A stretch of DNA of 64,000 bases from Siphonodentalium dalli. Taxonomy: Eukaryota > Mollusca > Scaphopoda > Gadilida > Siphonodentaliidae. The stretch lies in contig CP136063.1 in the NCBI GenBank assembly GCA_032622095.1, positions 35,002,106-35,066,105 on the forward strand, written 5' to 3'. Made by a program: the position numbers and the translations under genes. This document shows, piece after piece, positions 1 to 11,232 of this stretch; the stretch's first letter is position 1; each line of letters opens with the position of its first letter. Under the pieces are notes generated by a model. That model had not been told where the DNA came from, ran no database searches, and saw only the letters and a list, made by a program, of their open reading frames with translations.

Positions 1-650
1 CCAGATCAAACCCATATTCGCACTTGATCTGTATTTACATTCATATACCAAAATTGGTGTCGATCAGATGAAAAATGTTTGAGTCATCCTGGCTTGGATG
101 AATTCTATTTAAAAACAAGAGTGGAAAGGGTTAACTAAACAATACCAAAATCCATACAGATGAAGAACGGGCTAAGAAATACCTGGGTAAGAAATATGAG
201 GCAGATCAGAAGAAAATTGTTTGACTTCGATACATCGGACAGCATTTGTGAGCAGGGTTAATTATTTTCTAAACCGATCAACCAATCAATACCAAAAACT
301 ATACAGGTGAGCCATGTGTCATCATAAACCTGCATATAAAATATGAACACAATGGGTAAAAAAATACATGAGTTATGGAATCGTATAGAATATGACCATG
401 TATGAATGGAAAGTGTTAATCATTTCTAAACCGATCAACGATCGATACCAAAAACTATACAGGTGAGGGGTGTGTCATCATAAACATGCACATAAATTTG
501 AACATGATCCGATAAAAACTACTCAAGTATTAAATCGAATCGGATAGCAAGTGTCTACGGACAGACAGACATACGGACAGACGAACAAACGACGGATGAT
601 TGATCCAGACGTCGGCATTATGTGTACCATACATGGTATGGGTACACATA
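1..650 (+). mobile_element. Helitron-like (HINE/pearl-type) repeat, partial
   Basis: About three imperfect ~157-bp monomers are visible; the shared phrase AAACCGATCA lies at 271 and 428, with a diverged copy near 113. They are followed by an ACGG/ACAG-type microsatellite (about 553-595) and then a short hairpin at about 619-648, with arms TGTGTACCATAC and GGTATGGGTACACA. Monomers, microsatellite and terminal hairpin in that order match the described layout of bivalve pearl/CvE elements, which are regarded as Helitron-associated. The left end lies outside the window. No protein is encoded; the open frames here are incidental. Confidence 0.55.
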
Positions 651-1011
651 AAAAGAATCAAAGGGGCGTTAGAGGACATAACTAACAAAATATAATGCCC
701 TAACAATTTATTCTTGTAAGCTGTGTATATAAGTTGTAATTCATTCATACTTATGCAAATTTTACAGGTATACTTTTCTGAGACAAACATCTGAAACATT
801 TTGTATATATTAATTTATGAAGGCAGGGATTGTAGCTCATACCTGCGAAAGTAGACCTAACTAATTGTCGAATTTATCAACGTACCACATATATAGCCTC
901 ATAATTTTTATTGAGAAGCACAGATATATTTGCATATTTCAAACAATTCTGTATAGAATACATACATATATCTATACTCACAATAGTCAGACAACAACTT
1001 TTCCAGGCAAC
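651..1011. other. Non-coding spacer with a dispersed repeat
   Basis: No gene is seen. Positions about 717-783 resemble 8043-8096 (TGTATATAAGT, then a segment ending in GGTATACTTTT), and a diverged inverted relative lies near 20036-20065, so this is an old dispersed repeat. An acceptor-like TTTTCCAG precedes the ATG at 1012. Confidence 0.4.
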
Positions 1012-1104
1012 ATGGACACACCACGTAGAGATATCGATCTGAGTGATAGTGAGGAAGCGTTCGCCGAGGTTTCCGCACTTTTATTGGTTGGATATTCGGA
1101 CTAG
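1012..1104 (+). CDS. Possible first coding exon, acidic, unrecognised
   Basis: An ATG at 1012 opens 30 codons before a stop. The first 19 residues are acidic and serine-rich (MDTPRRDIDLSDSEEAFAE). The last part becomes hydrophobic and could be read-through into an intron if a donor lies at GAG|GTTTCC, which is a weak donor. The style resembles the acidic mini-exons proposed at 10419 and 11139, which suggests a small multi-exon gene, but splice phases do not link all the candidates cleanly. It may be a chance ORF. Confidence 0.2.
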   Translation: MDTPRRDIDLSDSEEAFAEVSALLLVGYSD

Positions 1105-1417
1105 GTTGTTATCATTGGAGGCGACAGTTAGTATCGGTTGTCTCTCGAAATTATGAAGCCACGAAAAAGTCATAAATGACTGAACCACGAAAATTAATAC
1201 CAACAAATTTTAAAGCCATTCACAGTAAATAACTCGTTTTTTTTTACAATTATATAGGCTTAACAGTAACGCATAACGCTCTTTGTGTACAACAACATAC
1301 TGTTTATGCCAAATTTCTGATAGGATTAAGAACAAAGTCTGTGTATATTTTACATTCTTTTGATAAAGGTTTGAACAAATATTGTATAGATAATTTTGCG
1401 TTCGTTTTATATTACAG

Positions 1418-1481
1418 GTCAGAAAAAGATTATTCACCCCCGATGGGCAGGGGGAAGAGGCTAGTGAGCCGGATCTCATAA
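1418..1481 (+). CDS. Possible small internal exon
   Basis: A 64-nt segment lies between an acceptor-like TATATTACAG and a donor-like AAGTAC. One frame is open and reads like a charged linker (VRKRLFTPDGQGEEASEPDL). The family is unknown. Phase does not match the next candidate exon at 3374, so assignment to one gene is speculative. Confidence 0.15.
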
Positions 1482-1573
1482 GTACAAACATTTTTTACTT
1501 ATATATCTGAACTTTTATAACATATAGGCGGACATTGTGAACGAGATATCTATATAACCTCGATCGTCTTTAT

Positions 1574-2930
1574 TATACCCCCTTTTAAAAAAAAAAGGGG
1601 GGTATACTGTTTTGCACCTGTCCGTCCGTCCGTCAGTCCGTCCGTCCGTGCGTGCGTGAGTCCGTACGTCCGTCCGATGTCTGTTCGTGTCATAACTTGA
1701 ACAGTAGTGCTCGGATCTTAATGAAATTAGGTATGGATGTTCACTATTATGAGGACATTAAATAGAGGGTTCCATCATTTTGTTTGGATTTTCCATTCTA
1801 GAGTTATTCATCTTTGTTTATCTGGAAATAGTGGCTTTTTGGTTCATCTGGTGTCTGTTCATGTCGTAACTTCAACAGTTGTGCTGGGATCTCAACCAAA
1901 TTTGGTGTGGATGTTCACAACTATGAGGACATTAAAAAGAGGGTTCCATCGTTTTGTTCGGATTTTCCAATCTAGAGTTATTCATCTTTGTTTATCTCGA
2001 AATGTTGGATTTTTGGTCCATCTGGTGTCTGTTCATGTCATAACCTGAACAGTAGTGCTCGGATCTCAATGAAATTTTGTATGGATGTTCACTACTATGA
2101 GGGCATTCAATAGAGGGTTCCATCGTTTTGTTCGGATTTTCCATTCTAGAGTTATACATCTTTGTTCATCTGGAAATGTTGGCTTTTTGGTTCGTCTGGT
2201 GTCTGTTCATGTCGTAACTGGTGTCTGTTCATGTCATAACCTGAACAGTAGTGCTCGGATCTCAATGAAATTTTGTATGGATGTTCACTACTATGAGGGC
2301 ATTCAATAGAGGGTTCCATCGTTTTGTTCGGATTTTCCATTCTAGAGTTATACATCTTTGTTCATCTGGAAATGTTAGCTTTTTGGTTCGTCTGGTGTCT
2401 GTTCATGTCGTAACTTCTACAGTTGTACTGGGATCTCAATAGGATTTGGTATGGATGTTCACTACTATGATGACATGAAAAGGAGGGTTCCATCGTTTTG
2501 TTCCGCTTTTCCATTCTAGAGTTATTTATCTTTGTTCATCTGGAAATGTTGGCTTTTTGGTCCGTCTGGTGTCTGTTCATGTCGTAACTTCAACTGTTGT
2601 GCTGGGATCTCAATGGAATTTGGTATAGATGTTCACTGCTATGAGGACATTCAATAGGGGGTTCCATTGTTCTGTTCTGCTTTTCCATTCTAGAGTAATT
2701 CATCTTTGTTTATCTGGAAATGTTGGCTGTTTGATCCATCCGATGTCTGTTCAGCTCATAACTTGAACAGTAATGCTCGGATTTCAATGAAATTTTGTAT
2801 GGATGTTCACCACTATGAGGACATTTAATGGCACATTCAAATGTTTGTTTTGGTTTTTTGTTCTATAGTTATTCATCTTTGTTTATATGAAAATGCTGAT
2901 TTCTGGGTCCATATGTCTGAGTATAGCCAT
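1574..2930 (-). mobile_element. Helitron-like repeat with ~174-bp monomers
   Basis: On the plus strand it starts with a hairpin of C5T4/A4G6 type (about 1575-1605). A TCCG microsatellite follows (about 1620-1677), then about seven diverged monomers. The marker phrase GTGTCTGTTCATGTC recurs near 1850, 2025, 2199, 2220, 2394 and 2567, giving a period of ~174 bp with one short internal repeat near 2199-2220. The open frames spanning monomers on both strands are repeat artefacts. Read on the minus strand, the order is monomers, ACGG-type microsatellite, terminal hairpin. Confidence 0.65.
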
Positions 2931-3373
2931 CATAAGTTATAGATATGCCCACACTAGGCGGTATGCCACGAGGGGGTATGCACCGGACGACAGTCCATCT
3001 CTTGTTAATATCTCATTTGCTTTTGTGACACAGCGCAATTCTATCGGTTTAATCACGAACCATATAAACGCTCTTTATTATTTCCATATAAGTAAATCAA
3101 ATTAACATTTTAACATTATTACTCCTAACCAATTAGTCCGATTCATGACATTGTCCTGTCAAACATTTGTTTCGCTTCATATAAGCGATATTAACCACGA
3201 CTTTAAATACGTAGGTGGATCGTAAGTGGTGTAATACTTAACATGTACATGTCGCACCTGATATCAGCGATATTAAACAAGACTTTAATTTATTTGTTAA
3301 GTAACTCACTTTCCACACACTAAATATAGGGCAGGGTTTTCCCAGTTATTTTGTATCTTTACTTTTATTTCAG
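2931..3373. other. Spacer, no gene recognised
   Basis: AT-rich unique-looking sequence. The only candidate signal is an acceptor-like TTTATTTCAG at 3364-3373. Confidence 0.4.
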
Positions 3374-3440
3374 TCACCAGATATATCTATCGGGTGGGAC
3401 ACTGGAGCCGACAGCAATAGAGAAACGACGGACGCTTTAA
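3374..3440 (+). CDS. Possible small internal exon
   Basis: 67 nt between TTTATTTCAG and a donor-like AAGTATGA. The open frame starts with Ser, as in the candidates at 10419 and 11139, and is acidic (SPDISIGWDTGADSNRETTD). The exon would end in phase 1, which does not fit the phase-0 exon at 10419. Treat it as a weak prediction. Confidence 0.15.
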
Positions 3441-3476
3441 GTATGATGATTTAATTATGTAAATTTATATATAACT

Positions 3477-3775
3477 AGAAGGTGACCCGACTTCGTCCGG
3501 GCTTTGACATTGAATTGACCATTTTGAAGGTCAAGGTCAGGTGGGGTCACGATTTGACCCGTCCAAGACACTCCCTGGAAACAATTACCACTAAGTATCA
3601 AATTTCGTCAAAATCTGTCTGGCAGTTTACCAACACCAACACCCCAAAAATGGTGGAAATTGGCCCAGCGGATACCGGGAAATCGGCCCAGCGGATACCG
3701 AGATACCCTATGTATCAAATTTTGTCCGTAAAAATCCGCCAGTTTTACCCGATTTGATTTCCACTAAAGTATATA
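3477..3775 (-). repeat. Dispersed 'GACTTCGTCCGGG' repeat, truncated copy
   Basis: Starts with CTAGAAGGTGACCCGACTTC and carries the alternating 'aaggtcaaggtca' motifs. The same terminus appears inverted at about 25275-25316, where a longer copy begins near 24600. These are members of one non-autonomous family. No coding function is seen. Confidence 0.6.
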
Positions 3776-4028
3776 AATGCGCCTCATATACACACGCTCG
3801 TTAATTATCAAGCTTCAACGTAAAGATAAATTACCATTGTGTAGTAAATTTTAACTAATTATTTTCTCGCCGTCAAAGTTGAACAATGTCGATGTTGTTG
3901 GCATTGACAGTTTGGGGCCACCGGTAGATTCCATAAATCTATCGACAATAGACCTAAGAATATCAGCTGTAACAAAATTTATATATCAGAAATTGTAAAT
4001 GATTTATTTTGGGATAGATACACGATTC
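3776..4028. other. Spacer left of the piggyBac insertion
   Basis: AT-rich, no gene recognised. Ends at the TTAA target site at 4029-4032. Confidence 0.4.
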
Positions 4029-4032
4029 TTAA

Positions 4033-7000
4033 CCCTTTATCTGCTATACCCGACATAAGTCGCGCTAACGTCATGACGTACGTAATGCTAATCGCGACAT
4101 TTGTCGTCCCAACAATGGTCTATAACGGCATTCCGTTTGGTGGTCTATACTGGTATCTTGAAGTGTTATACAGGGTTGCTATACGCTGTTTTATTGCAAG
4201 AGGATCATTCATTGGTCAATAGAATGCAAGGGAGATAATTCAATACCGATTAGACCAATCAGAATCTGTTTAACAAACAGGTGTATACTGTCTGACCTTG
4301 AATTTGAAAGTAAACAAAATGGATGTCGATGTCAATTCACATTCGTCATCGTCAGATTCTGACACAGATTACGAGTTTGAGGGTTTTCCTGAGGCATCAT
4401 TTAGGGGAAAACTTTTGCGAGAGGTAGACATGATACAAATTCCGACGGACATTGATATTCAAAGCGATGTGGAGATGGGTTGGAATTCAAGTACATCCGA
4501 ATTTGCCCCCGTAGACATTCCAGTAAACGCGCCATTCACCGGGTGCGCAAAACTGAATGTTGAACTGGACCACACAGAGCCTTTACAATTCTTCAAACTA
4601 TTCCTGTCGGACAGTTTTATTGAGGAAATATCCTGCCAAACAAATGACTATGCCAATTTGAAGATAGAAAAGATGAATTTAAAACCTCACAGTAGGATGA
4701 ATAAATGGACTGATGTGACTTCTGATGAGATGAAAATGTTCTTTGCGTTGGTGATAGCAATGGGACTAGTCAGAAAAAGTGAAATTAGTAACTACTGGTC
4801 TTCTCATGCTATCACAAATACTCCATTCTTTGGACACACAATGACCAGGGATCGGTTCATGATTATTCTCTCGAACTTTCACATTGCGGACAATAACAGT
4901 TCTTCGGCAAGTCATGATCGACTCTATAAAATAAGACCTATGATTGAACAAACATTGAATGCATTTCAAACCGTGTACAATCCTGGACAGGATCTTAGTG
5001 TTGATGAAGCAACATGCCCATGGAAGGGAAGGCTAAGATTCAAAGTATATAATCCAAACAAGCCCAATAAGTTTGGGATAAAACTGTATCAGGTGTGTGA
5101 ATCCAGTACCGGTTACTGCATGGGTTACGATGTGTATGCTGGAGACAGTTCTTCTAACGATGTTTATGTTGAAGCTCTGGGTTTAGACACTGAGAAAATC
5201 ACGACAACCAGTAAGGTCGTTATAGGACTATTGACCAAATGTGGCCTATTGGACCAAGGACATCGAGTATATATGGACAACTATTACACATCACCAGAAC
5301 TTTATGACATTTTGGATGCATACAATACATATGCTTGTGGAACTCTTCGGTTAAACAGAAAAGGTGTACCAGAGGCTCTAAAAATAAAACAAAAGTTGGA
5401 AGTAGGGGAATGCATCTTCAGGCGGAGAGAAAACTTGCTCAGTGTAAAATTCCATGACAAGCGAGATGTTTCAATGCTGACTAATTTCCATGAGGCAAAG
5501 ATGTCTGTGTTGTACAAAGAATTTTCTAAAGATCACACACCAACTGTCAAACCATCATGTGTTGTTGATTATGTGAAACACATGGGTGGGGTTGATCTGA
5601 GTGACCAATTTAGTGCATACAACACTGTCTTGAGGAAATCTAAGAAATGGTGGCGCAAACTATTTTTCCATCTTTTCAATTTATCGATCATCAATGCTTT
5701 CACATTGTATAAACAGTTTGCAGATTCTACTAAATTGAAGAACCACCATGATTTTCGCCTAGCTCTGGCAAATGAATTGCTATTAGATATAGATGATGTA
5801 CCTCAACCATCCAGGAAAGGTCGGAAAATTCTAGGTGAAATTCCTCAAAGACTTACCGGACGACACTTTCCAGAATATATACCACATAAAGCAGGTTCCA
5901 AACGTGCTCATCCAGCCAGAGACTGTGTTGCATGTAATAAACCAAAAGCTGATCGATCTGGTTTCAAAAGGAAACAGACCACATATCAATGTGACACATG
6001 TGATGTTGCGTTGTGCATACCTGAATGCTTCAAAGAGTATCACAGTCGTGTAAATTACAAGCTTGGTAGTGCATCAGGTGCTGACAGTCCTTGAAACTAG
6101 TGGATATAAACTGGTGCACATGTATTTACTGACTGCCTTTGCATCCAAGATTGTCCTAACTGTTATGTTGCTATTATTACAAAATTGTTATTATTATGAA
6201 GTTTTATTTATTTATCACATAAATTGTTATTCAAAGTTCAAAGTCATGACTCAAATTGTATCCATTTGTAACATTGGGGAGGAGTTCCATTCTACAGAAC
6301 CGAATTCACTTCAAAGGCAACATGCTCAGAGCTCACCTGTATTTACACCATACATGTTCTGGTATATGGTACCATGTATAAACATCCACATATCTTATAT
6401 AATAATTAATTCTGTGAATTTATTATTTCACTTTATATACAGGTAACAATGTACATTACTGTCATTCGATTATTCAGTCTTGAAAGTTTGTGGTGTATAA
6501 TTATCTCAGGCAATTACAACAGAGAGGAATTTGACAGTTACCAAAAAAAAGATAAAAAATATTACATAATCGGCTATTTATTACTGATTATTAGCAATTT
6601 TCACCTGTATATGTAACAATACATGTACCTTACCTTCAGTAGATTATTCTCTTATGAATGATATGCTGCTATTGAGTTTTGTGGTATATAAGGTAATTTT
6701 ATTATCACCATAAACACTGCCATAATTGGATGTTTAACATATGCATTTATATGTGGATTTTTCCTATATTTTACATCAATTTACCTGTATTTTTACCTGT
6801 ACAGGTGTGCTAACGAGCACCTTACCTTGGTGCAATGTTCAATTTTTAAGGTCAAGCATGATTTCCCATACAACATGATAATACTTGTATATACATGTAT
6901 AAACATGGTACCTATGGAACATTGTACATGTACATGAAATATTACAGATAAATGGATGCTATATGCAGTAAAATGTTGATTTTTCTGATATTTTACATCA

Positions 7001-7316
7001 ATTTACCTGTATTTTTACATGTACAGGTGAGCTAATGAGCACCTTACCTTTGGTGCAATGTTTGATTTTAAAGGTTAAGTTGGAATGCTGTGCTACTACT
7101 GAAGTTGGTGGTACATATTTACTGTAATGTTTGATTTTAAAGGTCAAGTCTGGTTTTCCCAAAAGGTATAGGTATTAGTGTCCCCTGTGTGTCACAATTC
7201 GATGTGACCATGGTCAAATATACTGCAACAATTTAGTTGATATTATACTGATATTACAGCAATTAACTCAGCATTACAGTACCAAGTGATGTTCTATATA
7301 TATAGCAGATAAAGGG
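4033..7316 (+). mobile_element. Complete piggyBac transposon
   Basis: Both ends carry the 16-bp inverted repeat CCCTTTATCTGCTATA (4033-4048 and, inverted, 7301-7316). Each end is flanked by TTAA (4029-4032 and 7317-7320), the target duplication diagnostic of piggyBac. The 3284-bp element contains one intact transposase ORF. The long 3' non-coding part holds a duplicated ~100-bp segment (about 6760-6860 and 6985-7085) sharing 'CATCAATTTACCTGTATTTT' and 'GAGCACCTTACCTT'. Intact ends plus an intact ORF make it potentially autonomous and fairly recent. Whether it is active cannot be told from one copy. Confidence 0.93.
4319..6094 (+). CDS. piggyBac transposase (PGBD-like)
   Basis: A 591-residue protein from the ATG at 4319, which sits in a good context (AAAATGG). 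The same frame extends slightly upstream without an ATG. It catalyses cut-and-paste transposition at TTAA. The N-terminus is acidic and Ser-rich. The DDE_Tnp_1_7 core follows, with the family's acidic residues in SVDEATCPWKGR (D229), YMDNYYTS (D320) and GGVDLSDQ (D426, D429). The C-terminus is a Cys/His-rich domain with CVAC, CDTC and two further Cys plus His (about residues 536-575), as in piggyBac proteins that bind their ends. The length is typical (~560-600). No frameshift or stop is seen. It lies alone inside its element, 271 bp after the left terminal repeat. It could be a domesticated gene, but the intact inverted repeats argue for a transposon. Confidence 0.93.
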   Translation: MDVDVNSHSSSSDSDTDYEFEGFPEASFRGKLLREVDMIQIPTDIDIQSDVEMGWNSSTSEFAPVDIPVNAPFTGCAKLNVELDHTEPLQFFKLFLSDSFIEEISCQTNDYANLKIEKMNLKPHSRMNKWTDVTSDEMKMFFALVIAMGLVRKSEISNYWSSHAITNTPFFGHTMTRDRFMIILSNFHIADNNSSSASHDRLYKIRPMIEQTLNAFQTVYNPGQDLSVDEATCPWKGRLRFKVYNPNKPNKFGIKLYQVCESSTGYCMGYDVYAGDSSSNDVYVEALGLDTEKITTTSKVVIGLLTKCGLLDQGHRVYMDNYYTSPELYDILDAYNTYACGTLRLNRKGVPEALKIKQKLEVGECIFRRRENLLSVKFHDKRDVSMLTNFHEAKMSVLYKEFSKDHTPTVKPSCVVDYVKHMGGVDLSDQFSAYNTVLRKSKKWWRKLFFHLFNLSIINAFTLYKQFADSTKLKNHHDFRLALANELLLDIDDVPQPSRKGRKILGEIPQRLTGRHFPEYIPHKAGSKRAHPARDCVACNKPKADRSGFKRKQTTYQCDTCDVALCIPECFKEYHSRVNYKLGSASGADSP

Positions 7317-7379
7317 TTAATAGCCTGCAAATTGACAATATATATTGTAAATGTTATAATTTTGTTGAAAATACACGAT

Positions 7380-7660
7380 GCGTAATTGCCTGCAAATTGC
7401 TTACGTTCGTCAACGTATGAATATAGAGTTATCCTCCCTGCATCGCAGTGCTAAATTCCGGCGTGTTAGCACTGCGGATCCCGAGATATGTGTTTTGAAG
7501 GTCAAGGTGATGCCACACGGACAAATGGACGGGCCCATGTTCGTTCCCGGGTCGAATTATGTGTCCGTACCAAGTTTGGTCGAAATCGGTCCAGCCGTGT
7601 TCGAGTCCATCGCGAACACACACACACAGATCTTCCAAACTATATAATAGATATATAATA
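7380..7660 (+). repeat. Dispersed non-autonomous repeat, same family as 24600
   Basis: Contains 'AAGTTTGGTCGAAATCGG', 'GTGTTCGAGTCCATCG', a CA microsatellite and the terminus AGATCTTCCAAACTATATAATAG. The inverse of these features begins the copy at 24600. The frames here are not a recognised protein. Confidence 0.55.
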
Positions 7661-7671
7661 TATATATATAA

Positions 7672-7893
7672 ATGTTGATAAACTAGTATTAGACATTCAA
7701 CTTTCCACATTCCTAATCGCTCCATTGACACATTAAATTATTCCATTGACACATTAAATTGTTCCCTTGACACATTAAATTGACACATTAAATTGTTCCA
7801 TCCATTGACACATTAAATTATTCCATCGCTTCATTGACACATTAAATTATTCCCTTTCCAAGTTGAGCTACAGTGTCATTGACACTTTCATTC
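7672..7893 (+). repeat. Duplicate of the 5' end of the 8097-10173 element, with a 'TTCCATTGACACATTAAATT' tandem
   Basis: Positions 7679-7727 and 7848-7893 match 10070-10118 and 10131-10173 nearly exactly, including 'TTCCCTTTCCAAGTTGAGCT'. The insert between them is four to five copies of a ~20-bp unit based on TTGACACATTAAATT. It is probably a second truncated copy of the same element end. Confidence 0.5.
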
Positions 7894-8096
7894 TTTTAAC
7901 AATCATAATAAACGATTAAAATATTAATGGATATATTTCACCTCAGTTTATTCTGTGCAAAAAATGGTATAGTATATCTCTACATGTAGTTTATCTATAA
8001 ATATATATGTATGCACTATCTTTTGATTTACGCATTTTAACTGTGTATATAAGTGGGGTGTGTTCATACACTCGCAAATTTGACAGGTATACTTTT

Positions 8097-10173
8097 TAGC
8101 TCAACTTTACTTTGTAAAGTTTGAGCTATTGCCATGGCTTTGTCGTCCGTCGTCCGTGTGTACGTGTGTGCGTGTGTACGTAAGGCGTCAACAATAGAGG
8201 CTACAGGTCGTACCTTTGATCGGATCATTATGAAATTTGTCATAGCTGTTGACATCAACATTTGTACCGGAATGATTCATTTTGGGGTCATTCGGAAAAA
8301 AAACATGGCCACCAGCGGCCATCTTAGATTTCAAAATTCAATCCATTAGCACGGGCTACAGGCCGTACTGTTCGTCTGATCGTCATGAAATTTGTCATGG
8401 ATGTTAATATTGACATGTAGATGGGAACGAGTAATTTTGGGGTCATTCGGCCAAAAAACATGGCCGCCAGCAGCCATCTTGGATTTTACTCTTTGTATGA
8501 CTAAATTCTTTAGCACGGGCTACAGGTCGTACCTTTAGTCTGATCATCATAAAATTTGTCATGGAAGTTAACAATGACATGTAGATTGGAACGAGTCATT
8601 TTGGGGTCATTCGGCCAAAAAACATGGCCGCCAGCAGCCGTCTTGGATTTTACTCTTTGCATGACTAAATCCTTTAGCACGGGCTACAGGTCCTACTTTT
8701 AGTCTGATCATCATAAAATTTGTCAATAATGTTAATAATCACATGTAGATGGGAACGAGTCATTTTGGGGTCATTCGGCCAAAAAACATGGCCGCCAGCA
8801 GCCATCTTGGATTTTACTCTTTGTATGACTAAATCCTTTAGCACGGGCTACAGGTCGTACCTTTAGTCTGATCATCATAAAATTTGTCATGGCTGTTGAT
8901 ATTGGAATGTAGATGGGAACGAGTCATTTTGGGGTCATTCGGACAAAAAACATGGCCGCCAGCAGCCATCTTGCATTTAAAAATTTAATCCATTAGCACG
9001 GGCCACAGTTAGTACTGTTCGTCTGATCATCATGAAATTTGTCATGGATGTTAATATTGACATGTAGATGGGAACGAGTACTTTTGGGGTCATTTGGCCG
9101 AAAAACATGGCCGCCAGCAGCCATCTTGGATTTCACTCTTTGTATGACTAAATCCTTTAGCACGGGCTACAGGTTGTATCTTTAGTCTGATCATCATAAA
9201 ATTTGTCATGAATGTTAATAATGACATGTAGATGGGAACGAGTCATTTTGGGGTCATTCGGCCAAAAAACATGGCCGCCAGCAGCCATCTTGGATTTTAC
9301 TCTTTGTATGACTAAATCCTTTAGCACGGGCTACAGGTCGTACCTTTAGTCTGATCATCATAAAAATTTTCATGGCTGTTGAAATTGGAATTTAAATGGG
9401 AACGAGTCATTTTGGGGTCATTCGGACAAAAAACATGGCCGCTAGCAGCCATCTTGGATTTCAAAATTTAATCCATTAGCACGGGCCACAGGTCGTACTG
9501 TTCGTATGATCATCATGAAATTTGTCATGGATGTTAATATTGACATGTAGATGGGAACGAGTAATTTTGGGGTCATTCGGCCAAAAAACATGGCCGCCAG
9601 CAGCCATCTTGGATTTTACTCTTTGTATGACTAAATTCTTTAGCACGGGCTACAGGTCGTACCTTTAGTCTGATCATCATAAAATTTGTCATGAATGTTA
9701 ATAATGACATGTAGATGGGAACGAGTCATTTTGGGGTCATTTGGCCAAAAAACATGGCCGCCAGCAGCCAACTTGGATTTTACTCTTTGTATGACTAAAT
9801 CCTTTACCACGGGCTACAGGTCGTACCTTTAGTCTGATTTTGGGGTCATTCGGACAAAAAACATGGCCGCCAGTGGCCATCTTGGATTTCAAAATTTAAT
9901 CCATTAGCACGGGCCACAGGTCGTACCTTTAGTCTGATCGTCATAAAATTTGTCATTGATGTTAACGATGACATGTAGTTGGGAACGACTCATTTTGGGG
10001 TCATTCGGCTGAAAACATGGCCGCCAGCAGCCATCTTGGATTTTACTTTTCTCTTCATGTCTATAAACTAGTATTAGACATTCAACTTTCCACATTCCTA
10101 ATCGCTCCATTGACTGTAATATATTAAATTATTCCCTTTCCAAGTTGAGCTACAGTGTCATTGACACTTTCAT
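8097..10173 (-). mobile_element. Helitron-like repeat with ~165-175-bp monomers
   Basis: On the plus strand it begins with the hairpin AGCTCAACTTTAC/TTTGAGCT (8098-8127), followed by a GTCCGT-type microsatellite. About ten monomers follow, sharing 'CTACAGGTCGTACCTTTAGT', 'CATTTTGGGGTCATTCGGCC' and 'AACATGGCCGCCAGCAGCCA'. The far end carries AAGTTGAGCTA (10142-10152), the inverse of TAGCTCAACTT at 8097-8107, giving subterminal inverted repeats. One monomer near 9835 is truncated. A second partial copy lies at 20234-20465. No protein is encoded. Confidence 0.65.
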
Positions 10174-10418
10174 TTCAGAGGCAATACAATTTTTTTTATT
10201 TCCACATGGAATTGTTCTATGAACACATTGAACCTAAAATATGTGTGTCCCTTATTCTCACCAGATAATTGAATACTATTTAAAGATAGTTGGACATGAG
10301 AGACATGTTTTTATCACGCTAAATGATTTTAAGTTAAACACAACTATTATCCTTGAAGTAACACGTTTTCACATTAATAAGTGAATACTAAATTATGCAT
10401 GTTCTTCTTTTATTTTAG
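10174..10418. other. Spacer, no gene recognised
   Basis: AT-rich. It ends in a good polypyrimidine tract and acceptor (CTTCTTTTATTTTAG) before the candidate exon at 10419. Confidence 0.4.
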
Positions 10419-10493
10419 TCAGAGGAAACGTCAGAATCGGACATTGACGATTTGCAGGAACTTCAACCCGGAACTATTATATGTCCGGGTGAC
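10419..10493 (+). CDS. Candidate phase-0 mini-exon, acidic
   Basis: 75 nt between TTCTTTTATTTTAG and the near-consensus donor GAC|GTGAGTA. It is phase 0 at both ends and encodes 25 residues beginning SEETSESDIDDLQEL and ending in Asp. The exon at 11139 has the same design: TTTTAG|TCA acceptor, GA(C/T)|GTGAGTA donor, Ser first, Asp last, acidic. Two matching exons 645 bp apart suggest a real spliced gene with repeated small exons. No protein family is recognised. Confidence 0.35.
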
Positions 10494-11138
10494 GTGAGTA
10501 TATTGATTAATTATTTTCGTAAATTTATATTATAATATGCTGGTTACGGGATAATAGCTGGGATTGGTTACAGAATAACTCAATTTGCCGCTAACAGAAT
10601 GAACTATCAGCGCTGTGTAAGCCGGGATTTTCAGGGGCAGAATAATTTTAATTTGATTGAAGCCATTGTGGATTCTTGTACTCCCATGTCTTGGTTAGAA
10701 CTGAATGGAAAATCAACACACATTAATCATTCATAATGCCAGTAATATATTGATCACCAGTACAAAAAAAATGTCTGATAAAATGATTGAACTCTTTCAC
10801 CTTCTCTATGTCTGCCTATTATCGACACATTGGCAGATAAACATGTAATATCGCATGACTTTTTGCCTCAGAGTCCTACAGTTCATTAATTTCTAAGCTG
10901 GCTACCATATATGCGAGCCAGGATTCAGCAAATCCGATCGCGATTTTACATAAAACGCCATCACTACGAATTCTTTGGACATTGGGGTACACCAAATTGC
11001 GAGTGGACAAACATATGGCCACCTTATGTAATGGACCGATCTAAGAAATCTCGCTTGGAGAAAAACTCGGATTAGGCCAGATCAGCATCGCTATTATGAA
11101 GATATAGTTCTGTACTATTGTCTTTTCTTTTGTTTTAG
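10494..11138. other. Putative intron
   Basis: Begins GTGAGTAT and ends TTTTCTTTTGTTTTAG. No ORF or repeat is recognised within it. Confidence 0.3.
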
Positions 11139-11195
11139 TCAACCGACTTGGACAATGTCGGTGATTGTGAGGACTGGGACGTCAACTCCCATGAT
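11139..11195 (+). CDS. Candidate phase-0 mini-exon, acidic
   Basis: 57 nt between TTCTTTTGTTTTAG and donor GAT|GTGAGTA. Phase 0 at both ends; 19 residues from STDLDNVGDCEDWDV to a terminal Asp. It pairs in structure with 10419-10493 and can be joined to it in frame. The next exon is not found: the region directly downstream is repeat. Family unknown. Confidence 0.35.
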
Positions 11196-11232
11196 GTGAG
11201 TATACAGTAATGCGCTTAAAGTATTAAAATTT

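Noticed and set aside
1737-2355. Repeated 'RGFHRFVRIFHSRVIHLC' frames
   Set aside because: They are translations of the ~174-bp Helitron-like monomers, with no conservation pattern of a protein.
4298-4318. Upstream extension of the transposase frame
   Set aside because: The extension begins at a non-ATG codon. The ATG at 4319 has a good context and gives the usual protein length.
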